The notes under the pieces are model-generated. The model ran no database searches, had not been told where the DNA came from, and was given only the letters and a program-made list of their open reading frames with translations. A stretch of DNA of 58,166 nucleotides from JBQTKD01 sp052389435 (GTDB lineage Bacteria > Actinomycetota > Actinomycetes > Sporichthyales > Sporichthyaceae), in NCBI GenBank assembly GCA_052389435.1, contig JBQTIB010000030.1, forward strand, positions 1 through 58,166, given 5' to 3'. Of the stretch, positions 50,845 through 58,166 are shown piece by piece. Each line of letters begins with the position of its first letter. Positions within the stretch are counted from its first letter, which is position 1. A program made the translations under genes and the position numbers.

Positions 50845-51516
50845 TCAGCCGCGCATGTCTTTCGCACGGCGAGCCGCCTCGTCGGCGCGGACCGCGTCGG
50901 CAAACTCCCGCGCGGCCCGGCGCAGTTCGGCCTCCGGGTCCAGACCGCGGGCGGCCGCGGTGGCGACCAGGGAGAACAGCGCGGCGCCGAGGTCGCCGTC
51001 CGTGGGCAACTCCGTCGGCGTCACGGCAGGACCAACCCCGGCGCGGCGGGCCCGGGACTGCAGTTTGGCGGCGAGTGCGAGGGCGGGCTGGGCCGCCGGC
51101 ACGCCGTCCATCGCGGAGGTGCGGCCCTTCTCGGCGACCTTCAGCGCCTCCCAGTTCGCCTCGAGCTCGGCGGTGTCGGCGACGACGAGCCCGGCGAAGA
51201 CGTGGGGGTGACGGTTCCTCAGCTTCTCGGCGATGCCGCGTGCGACGTCGTCGAGGTCGAAGGGATCGTCGGGGTGCTCCTGCGCGATGCGGGCGTGGAA
51301 GACCACCTGCAGCAGCAGGTCGCCGAGCTCTTCGCGCAGGTGCGCGCGATCGCCGGACTCGACGGCCTCGACCGTCTCGTAGCACTCCTCGAGCAGGTAC
51401 TGCAGCAGCGAGACGTGGGTCTGCTCGGCGTCCCACGGGCATCCGCCGGGCGAGCGCAGCCGGTCCATCGTCGCGACGAGGTCGCGCAGTCCCGCCCCGG
51501 GCTCGGAGTCCGCCAT
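50845..51516 (-). CDS. mazG: nucleoside triphosphate pyrophosphohydrolase MazG
   Basis: This 223-residue enzyme cleaves abnormal or excess NTPs to NMP and PPi. It has the family start RLRSPGGCPWDAEQTH, the metal-binding EECYETVEAV with ELGDLLLQVVFHA, and LRNRHPHVFAG. There is one MazG domain plus a C-terminal helical part, as in mycobacteria. It starts 7 bp after the SurA-like gene. In many actinobacteria it is followed by eno; here 9 kb of wall-polymer and hydrolase genes intervene. Confidence 0.92.
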   Translation of the reverse strand: MADSEPGAGLRDLVATMDRLRSPGGCPWDAEQTHVSLLQYLLEECYETVEAVESGDRAHLREELGDLLLQVVFHARIAQEHPDDPFDLDDVARGIAEKLRNRHPHVFAGLVVADTAELEANWEALKVAEKGRTSAMDGVPAAQPALALAAKLQSRARRAGVGPAVTPTELPTDGDLGAALFSLVATAAARGLDPEAELRRAAREFADAVRADEAARRAKDMRG

Positions 51517-51523
51517 CGAGGGG

Positions 51524-52138
51524 CTACGCGCGCGACAGGCGCAGGTAGCTCGGCACGACCGAGCCGTCGACGCCGATGGTCTCCGGGTCGAAGGCGCCGT
51601 ACCGCGGGTTGATCTTGATTCGCATCCCCGCGGCGACGGCTACCAGCTTCTGCCGCACGCGTTCGTTGAGCTGCTCCTCGGTGAGCTTGGCCCCGTTGGC
51701 GAGCTTCTCGGCGATCTTGCCGCTGAGCACCTGGGTGCGGAACACGTCGGTGACCTGGTCCTCGTTCAGGCTGTTCGCGGCGAGCGCCTCGAGGAAGCGA
51801 GCCGGTCCGCCCACTGCCTTGCGCTGCGCGTCGACCAGGGCGGCGATCTCGGTGTCCGTCGCGCTCACGCCCATTTCGGCGGCCGCCCGCAGGAAGACCA
51901 GGTCCACCACGCGGCGCTCGACCTCGCTGCGGGCCGCGCTCTTGGCGCCCTCCTGGCTCACGAGCACCGCCTCCTGCTCCTGCAGGGCACGGGTCTTGCC
52001 CACCGTCTCCTGGACCTCGGCCACGGTGATGCGGTCCTCGTCGACCACGGCGGCGGCGCCGAGCTGTGTCGGGCCGCACGCGGCGGAGCCGAGCAGGACG
52101 AGGCCGAGCGTGGCCACGATCGGCAGACGTCTGCTCAC
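51524..52138 (-). CDS. SurA-N-like periplasmic chaperone lipoprotein
   Basis: This 204-residue protein has a signal peptide with a lipobox (LLGSAACG, lipid Cys about 21) and a SurA N-terminal-type helical domain: AAVVDEDRITVAEVQETV, VERRVVDLVFLRAAAE, and the late MRIKINPRYGAFDPE. There is no parvulin (PPIase) domain, so it acts as a chaperone at most. GGAGG lies before the GTG. It sits between mfd and mazG, the usual actinobacterial place. Confidence 0.85.
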   Translation of the reverse strand: MSRRLPIVATLGLVLLGSAACGPTQLGAAAVVDEDRITVAEVQETVGKTRALQEQEAVLVSQEGAKSAARSEVERRVVDLVFLRAAAEMGVSATDTEIAALVDAQRKAVGGPARFLEALAANSLNEDQVTDVFRTQVLSGKIAEKLANGAKLTEEQLNERVRQKLVAVAAGMRIKINPRYGAFDPETIGVDGSVVPSYLRLSRA

Positions 52139-52195
52139 GGTGGGATCCTCCGGCTACGGGATGGGCGGCAGCGAAATCCTACGGGCCCGGTACGG

Positions 52196-55100
52196 CTATT
52201 CCAGGACCGCGTCGACCAGCGCCCGCGCCCAGGCCATCAGGTCCAGCCCGACGACGGGCTTGCCGCCGACCCGGGCCGTCATCGGGCGCGGCACGAGGAT
52301 GCGCGCATCCGCCGACTTCACGATGGTCTTGGGGTAGAGCCGCTGCAGGCGCAGCAGCTTGGACTCGGGCAGGTTCATCGGGCCGAAGCGCACGTTGGTA
52401 CCGGCCAGCGTCACCTCCTCGATGCCGCGGCTGCGCAGGTGCGCACGGAACGCGGCGACGGCGAAGAGGTTCTCCACCGGCTCCGGCGGCGGACCGTATC
52501 GGTCGTGCAGTTCGGCCTTCACGGCCTCGATCTCCGCGGCGGGATCGGAGTCCGGGGTGGTGCCGATGGCGGCGATGCGCCGGTAGGCCTCGAGCCGGAG
52601 TCGTTCGGTGGACAGCCATTCGTGCGGGATGTGCGCGTCGACGGGCAACTCCACGCGCACCTCGGTCGGCGGGAGCGGCATCCCGTCGCCCGCCTTGTAC
52701 TCGGCGACGGCCTCGCCGACCATGCGCACGTAGAGGTCGAACCCGACGCCTTCGATGTGGCCGGACTGCTCCCCGCCGAGCAGGTTGCCCGCGCCGCGGA
52801 TCTCGAGGTCCTTCATCGCCACGTACATGCCGGCGCCGAGCTCGGTGTGCTGGGCGATGGTCGCGAGCCGCTCGTGCGCGGTTTCGGTCAGCGGCTTCTC
52901 GGCGGGGTAGAGGAAGTAGGCGTACCCGCGCTCGCGGGACCGGCCGACGCGACCGCGGAGCTGGTGCAGCTGCGAAAGGCCGAGGACGTCGGCCCGCTCG
53001 ACGATGAGGGTGTTGGCGTTGCTGATGTCCAAGCCCGTCTCGACGATCGTCGTGCAGACCAGGACGTCGGCGCGCTTCTCCCAGAAGTCGACGATGACCT
53101 GCTCGAGGGCGTTCTCGTTCATCTGCCCGTGCGCGGTGGAGATCCGCGCCTCGGGCACCAACTCGGACAGCCGCTTGGCGGCCTTGTCGATCGACTCGAC
53201 CCGGTTGTGGACGTAGAAGACCTGGCCGTCGCGCAGCAGTTCGCGGCGGATCGCAGCCTGGATCTGCTTGTCCTGGTAGGCACCGACGAAGGTGAGGATC
53301 GGGTGACGTTCTTCCGGCGGAGTCGTGATCGTCGACATCTCGCGGATGCCGGTGATCGACATCTCCAGCGTGCGCGGGATCGGCGTCGCGGACATCGTCA
53401 GGACGTCGACGTGGACGCGCAGGTGCTTGAGCGCCTCCTTGTGCTCGACGCCGAAGCGCTGCTCCTCGTCGACGACGATCAGGCCGAGGTTCTTGAACTT
53501 CGTGCTCGGCGAGAGCAGGCGGTGGGTGCCGATGACGACGTCGACGGTGCCCTCGGCCATGCCGTTCATGACCTCGGTCATCTCGGCGGGCGTGTTGAAC
53601 CGGGACAGGCTCTTCACGGTCACCGGGAACTGGGAGTACCGCTCGGAGAAGGTCGAGTAGTGCTGCTGGGCGAGCAGGGTCGTCGGCACGAGCACGGCGA
53701 CCTGCTTGCCGTCCTGTACGGCCTTGAACGCGGCGCGGACGGCGATCTCGGTCTTGCCGTACCCGACGTCGCCGCAGATGACGCGGTCCATCGGGTAGGG
53801 CTTTTCCATGTCGGCCTTGACCTCGTCGATCGCCGCGGCCTGGTCCGCGGTCTCGACGTAGCCGAACGCGTCCTCGAGTTCGCGCTGCCACGGGGTGTCC
53901 GGGCCGAACGCGTGACCGGGCGCGGAGGTGCGCGCGGCGTAGAGGCGAATGAGTTCGCCGGCAATCTGCTTGACGGCCTTGCGCGCGCGGCCCTTGGCCT
54001 TCTGCCAGTCCGCGCCGCCGAGCCGGTGCAGCGACGGCGCCTCGCCGCCGACGTACCGGGTGACCTGCTCGAGGGCGTCGGTCGGGACGTAGAGCCGGTC
54101 CCCCGGCTGCCCGCGCTTGGAGGAGGCGTACTCCACCACGAGGTACTCGCGGGTCGCGCCCGCCACGGTGCGGCTGGTCATCTCGACGTACTTGCCGACG
54201 CCGTGCTGCTCGTGCACGACGTAGTCCCCGGGCTTGAGCTGCAGCGGGTCGACCGTGGCGCGCCGGCGGCTCGGCATCTTGCCGCGCAGGTCCTTCGACG
54301 ACCCGGCGACGCGGCTGGTCAGGTCGGTCTCGGTCAGCAGGGCGAGTTTCTGGTCGGGCAGCAGGAAGCCGTTGCCCAGCTGGCCGCACGTCACCAGCGC
54401 GACGCCGCGTTCCGGGGCGGCGTCGATGTCCTCGACGAGGCGGGCCGGAAGGTCGGCGGCCTTGAGCAGTTCCACGACGCGGTCCGCGGTGCCGTGTCCG
54501 CCGACGACGAGGGCCACGGCCCAGCCCTCGCCGAGCCAATTGCGAATGTCTGCGAGGGCGCGGTCGGTTTCGCCGCGGTAGGCGGGCGGCGCCTGCGCGC
54601 CCATCGCCGTGGCGTCGACATCCGACGCAGCGTCAGTTTCTTCGTCCGGCTGGCCGAACGGACCGATCGTCCACCAGGGCAGGTCCAGGGTTGCAACGTG
54701 CTCGCGGACCTCGCCGAGATCGCGCAGTGCCGCGGCACCGAGGTCGATCGGCGCGGCACCGCCGACGGCGGCCCCGGACCAGGACGCCTCGAGAAACTCC
54801 TGGCTGGTGCGCACGAGGTCGGAGGCACGGGCGCGCACGCGCTCGGGGTCGACGGAGACGATGAGGGTGCCGGCCGGAAGCTGATCGACGAGCAGTTCCA
54901 TCCCGTCGACCAGGGCGGGGCTCAGGGCCTCCATGCCTTCGACGGCGATGCCCTCGGAAATCTTGCCGAGCATCTCCGCGAGCTCCGGGTGGCCGGCGCG
55001 CAGGGCGGCGGCGCGGTCTCGGATCTCCTTGGTCAGCAGCAGTTCCCGACACGGCGGAGCCCAGAGGCTTTCGACCTTGCGGTCCGGTTCGGCCTCGACG

Positions 55101-55756
55101 CTGCGCTGGTCGGCGACCTTGAACTCGCGGATCTCCTCGACCTCGTCGCCCCAGAACTCCACGCGCAGGGGGTGTTCGGCGGTGGGCGGGAAGACGTCGA
55201 CGATGCCGCCGCGCACGGCGAACTCCCCGCGCCGCTCGACGAGGTCGACGCGGACGTAGGCGGCGGCCGCGAGCGCGTCGACGACGGCGTCGAGTTCGAT
55301 CTCGTCTCCCACGCGCAGGCTCACCGGCTCCAGCGCGCCGAGGCCCGGGACCATCGGTTGGACGAGGCTGCGGACCGGACACAGGACGACGTCGAGCGGC
55401 CCGGCGGCGGGGTCGCCCTCGACGGGGCGGGTGAGGCGGCGCAGGACCGCGAGCCGACGCCCGACGGTGTCCGCCCGCGGGGAGAGCCGCTCGTGCGGCA
55501 GCGTCTCCCAGGACGGGAACACCGCCACGCGCTCGGGGGAGAGCACCGCGCCGAGCGCGGCCTCGAGGTCTTCGGCCTCGCGGCCGGTTGCGGTCACGGC
55601 CAGGACCGTCCGTCCGGTGCGCTTGGCCAGCGAGGCGAGCACGAACGGCCGCAGGCCGGCCGGGCCGATCAGGTCTCCGGCGGTGCCCGACGCCGAAATG
55701 GCCGAGGCCAAAACCGGGTCCTTGGCCACCAGAGAGAGCAGCCCCGCGACAGCCAT
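52196..55756 (-). CDS. mfd: transcription-repair coupling factor Mfd
   Basis: This 1186-residue translocase removes RNA polymerase stalled at damage and recruits UvrA. It has the UvrB-homology region (about 1-330), the RNA-polymerase-interaction domain with KPGDYVVHEQHGVGKYVEM, the RecG-type motor with Walker A GDVGYGKTE, the DEEQRFG box, LHQLRGRVGRSRERGYAYFL, and a C-terminal TRCF domain. The length is normal. GGAGGGG lies before the ATG at 55756; the frame beyond it is not coding. It heads the mfd-surA-mazG run. Confidence 0.96.
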   Translation of the reverse strand: MAVAGLLSLVAKDPVLASAISASGTAGDLIGPAGLRPFVLASLAKRTGRTVLAVTATGREAEDLEAALGAVLSPERVAVFPSWETLPHERLSPRADTVGRRLAVLRRLTRPVEGDPAAGPLDVVLCPVRSLVQPMVPGLGALEPVSLRVGDEIELDAVVDALAAAAYVRVDLVERRGEFAVRGGIVDVFPPTAEHPLRVEFWGDEVEEIREFKVADQRSVEAEPDRKVESLWAPPCRELLLTKEIRDRAAALRAGHPELAEMLGKISEGIAVEGMEALSPALVDGMELLVDQLPAGTLIVSVDPERVRARASDLVRTSQEFLEASWSGAAVGGAAPIDLGAAALRDLGEVREHVATLDLPWWTIGPFGQPDEETDAASDVDATAMGAQAPPAYRGETDRALADIRNWLGEGWAVALVVGGHGTADRVVELLKAADLPARLVEDIDAAPERGVALVTCGQLGNGFLLPDQKLALLTETDLTSRVAGSSKDLRGKMPSRRRATVDPLQLKPGDYVVHEQHGVGKYVEMTSRTVAGATREYLVVEYASSKRGQPGDRLYVPTDALEQVTRYVGGEAPSLHRLGGADWQKAKGRARKAVKQIAGELIRLYAARTSAPGHAFGPDTPWQRELEDAFGYVETADQAAAIDEVKADMEKPYPMDRVICGDVGYGKTEIAVRAAFKAVQDGKQVAVLVPTTLLAQQHYSTFSERYSQFPVTVKSLSRFNTPAEMTEVMNGMAEGTVDVVIGTHRLLSPSTKFKNLGLIVVDEEQRFGVEHKEALKHLRVHVDVLTMSATPIPRTLEMSITGIREMSTITTPPEERHPILTFVGAYQDKQIQAAIRRELLRDGQVFYVHNRVESIDKAAKRLSELVPEARISTAHGQMNENALEQVIVDFWEKRADVLVCTTIVETGLDISNANTLIVERADVLGLSQLHQLRGRVGRSRERGYAYFLYPAEKPLTETAHERLATIAQHTELGAGMYVAMKDLEIRGAGNLLGGEQSGHIEGVGFDLYVRMVGEAVAEYKAGDGMPLPPTEVRVELPVDAHIPHEWLSTERLRLEAYRRIAAIGTTPDSDPAAEIEAVKAELHDRYGPPPEPVENLFAVAAFRAHLRSRGIEEVTLAGTNVRFGPMNLPESKLLRLQRLYPKTIVKSADARILVPRPMTARVGGKPVVGLDLMAWARALVDAVLE

Positions 55757-55909
55757 GAAAGTCCCCTCCGCACAGCACGAACGCCCCGCAGCGGAGTTCG
55801 CGCGGGGTTCGAGGTCCAGCCTACGTCCCCCCACCGACCTCCATCTCCGACAGCCTTTCGCGCCCGACCGAGGCTCGCGAAGGCCGCCGCCTGCCGAGGA
55901 CTAGGCGCT

Positions 55910-56031
55910 TGTCGGCGCCGGGGCTGCCGCCGCCGGGGCCGTCGGCGCCCGGTGGGTGTCGGCGCCCGGAAGCTGTCGGCGCCCGGGCCTGCAGGAGTCG
56001 CCTGCCGGAGTCGAAGCCTGCCGGAGTCGGG
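55910..56031. repeat. GTCGGCGCC repeat cluster
   Basis: GTCGGCGCC occurs at 55911, 55941, 55958 and 55975 (17-30 bp apart), followed by three TGC(C/A)GGAGTCG units up to 56031. The stretch fills the gap between mfd and the next gene. The GGCGCC core is palindromic. Confidence 0.7.
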
Positions 56032-56032
56032 G

Positions 56033-56563
56033 CTATTCGACCCAGGCGGACATGCCTGCGCGGTCGACGGAAATGCCGAAACGACGGTCGCCGGATTCCT
56101 TGGTGAGCACGATGTCGTCGCTGGCCGACATGCCGACCTCGATCCGTCCGTCGGACCGCTCGTCGCGCAGGAACCAGCCCGGCGCCCCGCCCTCGGGGTC
56201 GGTGCGACTCCAGCCGCTGTTCTGCAGCAGTCGCACCGTCGCGGCGCCGGTGGTCCCGTTCCACAGCGCCTCGAATCCGCCGGGGGCTTCGCTCCAGGTG
56301 CAGTCCGCGGCGTCGAGTTCCGCGGGTTCGGCGGCGTCGACGGCACGCACGGTGTTCGCCGGCACGACGGCGAACACCGTGCGCGCGACCAGGGCGTTCG
56401 TTTGGGCCACGCGGGTCGCGCAGTCTCCCTGGGGAGTCCGGGTGCCGGCGAAGACGTGGGCGACCAGACCCACACCGAGCCCCGCGACCAGCGTGCCCGC
56501 GGTGAGAACCGAGGCCGCGCCGAACAGGGCGGAGCGGGCTCTGGAGCGGCGCGAGCGCTTCAC
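56033..56563 (-). CDS. hypothetical membrane-anchored protein
   Basis: This 176-residue protein has a basic start (KRSRRSRARS), one TM segment (about 12-40), and an outer domain with two cysteines (GDCATRV, AADCTWSE). The later part is beta-rich (GATVRLLQNSGWSRTDPEGG, DGRIEVGMSASDDIVLT). I do not recognise the family. The GTG start lies 6 nt after a GACAGT -10-like box. Confidence 0.6.
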   Translation of the reverse strand: MKRSRRSRARSALFGAASVLTAGTLVAGLGVGLVAHVFAGTRTPQGDCATRVAQTNALVARTVFAVVPANTVRAVDAAEPAELDAADCTWSEAPGGFEALWNGTTGAATVRLLQNSGWSRTDPEGGAPGWFLRDERSDGRIEVGMSASDDIVLTKESGDRRFGISVDRAGMSAWVE

Positions 56564-56569
56564 CTGGAA

Positions 56570-56575
56570 ACTGTC
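56570..56575 (-). promoter_or_regulatory. -10 box of a leaderless promoter
   Basis: On the minus strand GACAGT, then 6 nt, then the GTG at 56563. Confidence 0.35.
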
Positions 56576-56679
56576 TCACCCCCAGGTGGGGGAAATCACC
56601 CGTTTCCGAAACTTTCTCGGACAATTCGCCGCTCGGCACGACTGTGGGGGCTGTCATCCCCCACGGTCATGCCGAGCGG

Positions 56680-57921
56680 TCAGCGGGGGCGGCAGAGCAG
56701 GGCTTCGGGCGCGGCGTCGGTCTCGTTGGCTACGAGCCGGGCGGCGGCCTTCTCCCAGCGCGCGTAGGCCCAGGGGAAGGCGGAGATCTGCACGCGCTGG
56801 GCGGCGACGGTCAGCGGCAGACGCTGCCAGCCGTCGACCTCCTTCAGCGCACGGTAGAAGGCCCGCGCCGAGTACTCCGGATTCGTGACCTGCGCGGCGC
56901 TGCCCCAGCCCATGGACGGACGCTGCTGGAACAGCCCGCGGGAGTCGCGGTCGCCGTGGTTGATGTTGCGCAGAAAGGATTCCTGCAGTGCGGTGGCGAG
57001 GGCGATGACCGCGGCTCGCGGCGGCAGGTCGAGACGGTCGGCGACGGCGATGATCGTGCGCGCGTGGCGGCGCTGGTCGGCGGTGCTGGTCAGTGCCCGT
57101 TGGATGTTGGGGTTGTACCCGCAGGCCTTCTGGCGGGCCGCCAGCTTGGCCCGTGCGGCCTCCACGGCCTTGCGTTCGACGGCTTCGATGCGGTCGGCGA
57201 GCAGGCTGCGCGCCCGGTCGCGGGCGGCACGAACGGCCTCGGGGTGGTCCGCGGACCGTCGAGCCGCTTCGGCCCGTTCCGCCGGTGCGGCCACGTCGGC
57301 CGCCAGGGCCGCCGTGGGACGGTCGATCGACGCGGCGGCGAAGCCGCCTACGTCGCCGAGCGCGGACGCCGCCGAGGTGACGGCCGAAGAAGAGTCCGCG
57401 CTGCCGTCCAGTACGGCGAATCCGGTGACCGCGACGGCCGCAGCGGCGACCGCCGCCCCAGCGGCGACGGGAGTGCGGGACGGCTTTGCCGCGGCACGAT
57501 GCCGCCCACCCGCAACGGAGACGTCGACGGGCACAGTCGTCGCCGAGGCGACCCGAGCAGGGGCCGCCTTCTCCGAGGCAACCCGACCGGGCGCCGCCTT
57601 CTCCGAGGCAACCCGACCGGGCACGGCCGCCGCGGCTGCGGACGTGGCGGCGGGCATCGATTTCGCGAACGCGGGACCGGCGGCACGGTGCCGGCGGCGG
57701 GCCGGGGCGGCGACAGCGGGTGCCTCGGCGGCGGAAGCGAGGGGCGCGGAAGCGAGGGGCGCGGAGGTGGGCGGCGCGGCATCGAGGGGCGCGGAGGTGG
57801 GCGGCGCGGCATCGAGGGGCGCGGCGGTGGTGGGCGCGGCGGTAGAGGGCGCGACTGCAGGGGCCGCTTCGGCGGTGCGGGCTCGTTTCGCGCGTGGGGC
57901 GCGGTGACGGTTCTCTGGCAC
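56680..57921 (-). CDS. transglycosylase-like exported protein with repetitive N-terminus
   Basis: This 413-residue protein has a long low-complexity Ala/Pro/Arg N-terminus (1-150), a TM segment (about 155-175), a charged helical region, and a C-terminal lysozyme-like domain: ALATALQESFLRNINHGDRDSRGLFQQRPSMGWG and NPEYSARAFYRAL. The Glu in QES is the likely catalytic acid. The N-terminal part holds two in-frame DNA repeats (APLDAAPPTS and APGRVASEK units). The GTG at 57921 lies 6 nt after a TACCGT -10; the frame before it runs into poly-G/C. It probably acts on peptidoglycan. Confidence 0.75.
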   Translation of the reverse strand: MPENRHRAPRAKRARTAEAAPAVAPSTAAPTTAAPLDAAPPTSAPLDAAPPTSAPLASAPLASAAEAPAVAAPARRRHRAAGPAFAKSMPAATSAAAAAVPGRVASEKAAPGRVASEKAAPARVASATTVPVDVSVAGGRHRAAAKPSRTPVAAGAAVAAAAVAVTGFAVLDGSADSSSAVTSAASALGDVGGFAAASIDRPTAALAADVAAPAERAEAARRSADHPEAVRAARDRARSLLADRIEAVERKAVEAARAKLAARQKACGYNPNIQRALTSTADQRRHARTIIAVADRLDLPPRAAVIALATALQESFLRNINHGDRDSRGLFQQRPSMGWGSAAQVTNPEYSARAFYRALKEVDGWQRLPLTVAAQRVQISAFPWAYARWEKAAARLVANETDAAPEALLCRPR

Positions 57922-57927
57922 CACATG

Positions 57928-57933
57928 ACGGTA
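57928..57933 (-). promoter_or_regulatory. -10 box of a leaderless promoter
   Basis: On the minus strand TACCGT, then 6 nt, then the GTG at 57921. Confidence 0.5.
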
Positions 57934-58027
57934 GTCACGCCGTTTCCGTTGCGGCCCAAGCCGAACGCCCGCTTGGGCTAGATACCGGTCAAGTCTGCGG
58001 GCGAGTGTCGGACATGTCCGAACAGTC

Positions 58028-58166
58028 GGGGGGGGGGGCCCCCCCCACCCCCCCCCCACCCCCACCACACACCGGGGGGGGGGCGCCCCCCGCCCCCCCC
58101 CCCAACAAGCCAAACACAGCGGGGGGGGCCGGCCCCCCCCCCCCCACCCCCCCCACCACCCGGCGC
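58028..58166. other. poly-G/poly-C contig end, probable artefact
   Basis: The last ~140 bp are runs of G and C with few other bases. No gene or ordinary repeat fits. Such sequence at the very end is typical of assembly or base-calling error. Confidence 0.7.

Noticed and set aside
51524..52138. Full SurA peptidyl-prolyl isomerase
   Set aside because: The protein ends before any parvulin domain. Only the N-terminal chaperone-like part is present.

Overview
The window is high-GC DNA from an actinomycete. GTG starts are common, many neighbouring genes overlap by 4 bp (GTGA or ATGA), and several genes lie in a typical actinobacterial order: mfd, a SurA-like lipoprotein, mazG, eno, a FtsB-like protein, DUF501 and ppx/gppA. 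An SsgA-type sporulation protein and a tRNA-Leu with anticodon UAA (the bldA tRNA of Streptomyces) point to a sporulating, filamentous lineage. A Sporichthya/Frankia/Streptomyces-like organism fits, but the genus cannot be fixed from the sequence alone. The last ~150 bp are poly-G/poly-C and look like a contig-end artefact.

Layout. 0.1-8.3 kb: a secreted Asp/Tyr-rich protein, a Crp/Fnr regulator, a DrrAB-type ABC exporter, threonine ammonia-lyase, a DHA2 MFS exporter, and a FIST-ROK gene pair. 8.3-15.7 kb: a long-chain acyl-CoA ligase, a MoxR/ChlI-type AAA ATPase paired with a von Willebrand A protein, and a 12-TM MFS transporter, with palindromic repeats in the gaps. 15.7-20 kb: metB and msrA, then a foreign-looking insert with one unknown gene and a MazF-type toxin-antitoxin pair, bounded by a duplicated msrA 3' end, then a YCII protein. 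20-28 kb: a TetR-P450 pair with a 17-bp palindromic operator, two exported proteins, cystathionine beta-synthase, an SGNH hydrolase, a Bax1-like membrane protein and small hypotheticals. 29-33 kb: a metal/redox cluster with a 22-residue metallothionein-like peptide gene behind a CsoR-like box, DUF3105 and DUF305 proteins, a cation diffusion facilitator and a TlpA-type thioredoxin. 34-36.8 kb: an SDR, the SsgA-like gene, the tRNA and an M23 peptidase. 36.8-44.2 kb (minus strand): type-5 uracil-DNA glycosylase, ppx, DUF501, FtsB, enolase, an alpha/beta hydrolase and a DUF885 peptidase. 44.2-50.7 kb: a wall-polymer island with a fused glycosyltransferase/CDP-glycerol polymerase and two tandem LicD-methyltransferase fusion proteins. 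50.8-57.9 kb: mazG, the SurA-like lipoprotein, mfd, and two exported or membrane proteins including a transglycosylase-like one.

Regulation. At least a dozen genes have a TANNNT-like -10 box ending 6-7 nt before an ATG or GTG and no Shine-Dalgarno sequence, which predicts leaderless mRNAs. Others have clear GGAGG sites.

Most notable: three families of short palindromic repeats confined to intergenic gaps (an 80-bp element with 11-bp terminal inverted repeats, a 73-bp-period array, and a 60-bp-period array that runs over the start of a DNA-repair gene); the toxin-antitoxin insert at msrA; the self-contained micro-metallothionein unit; and the paired LicD-methyltransferase fusions next to a teichoic-acid-type polymerase.
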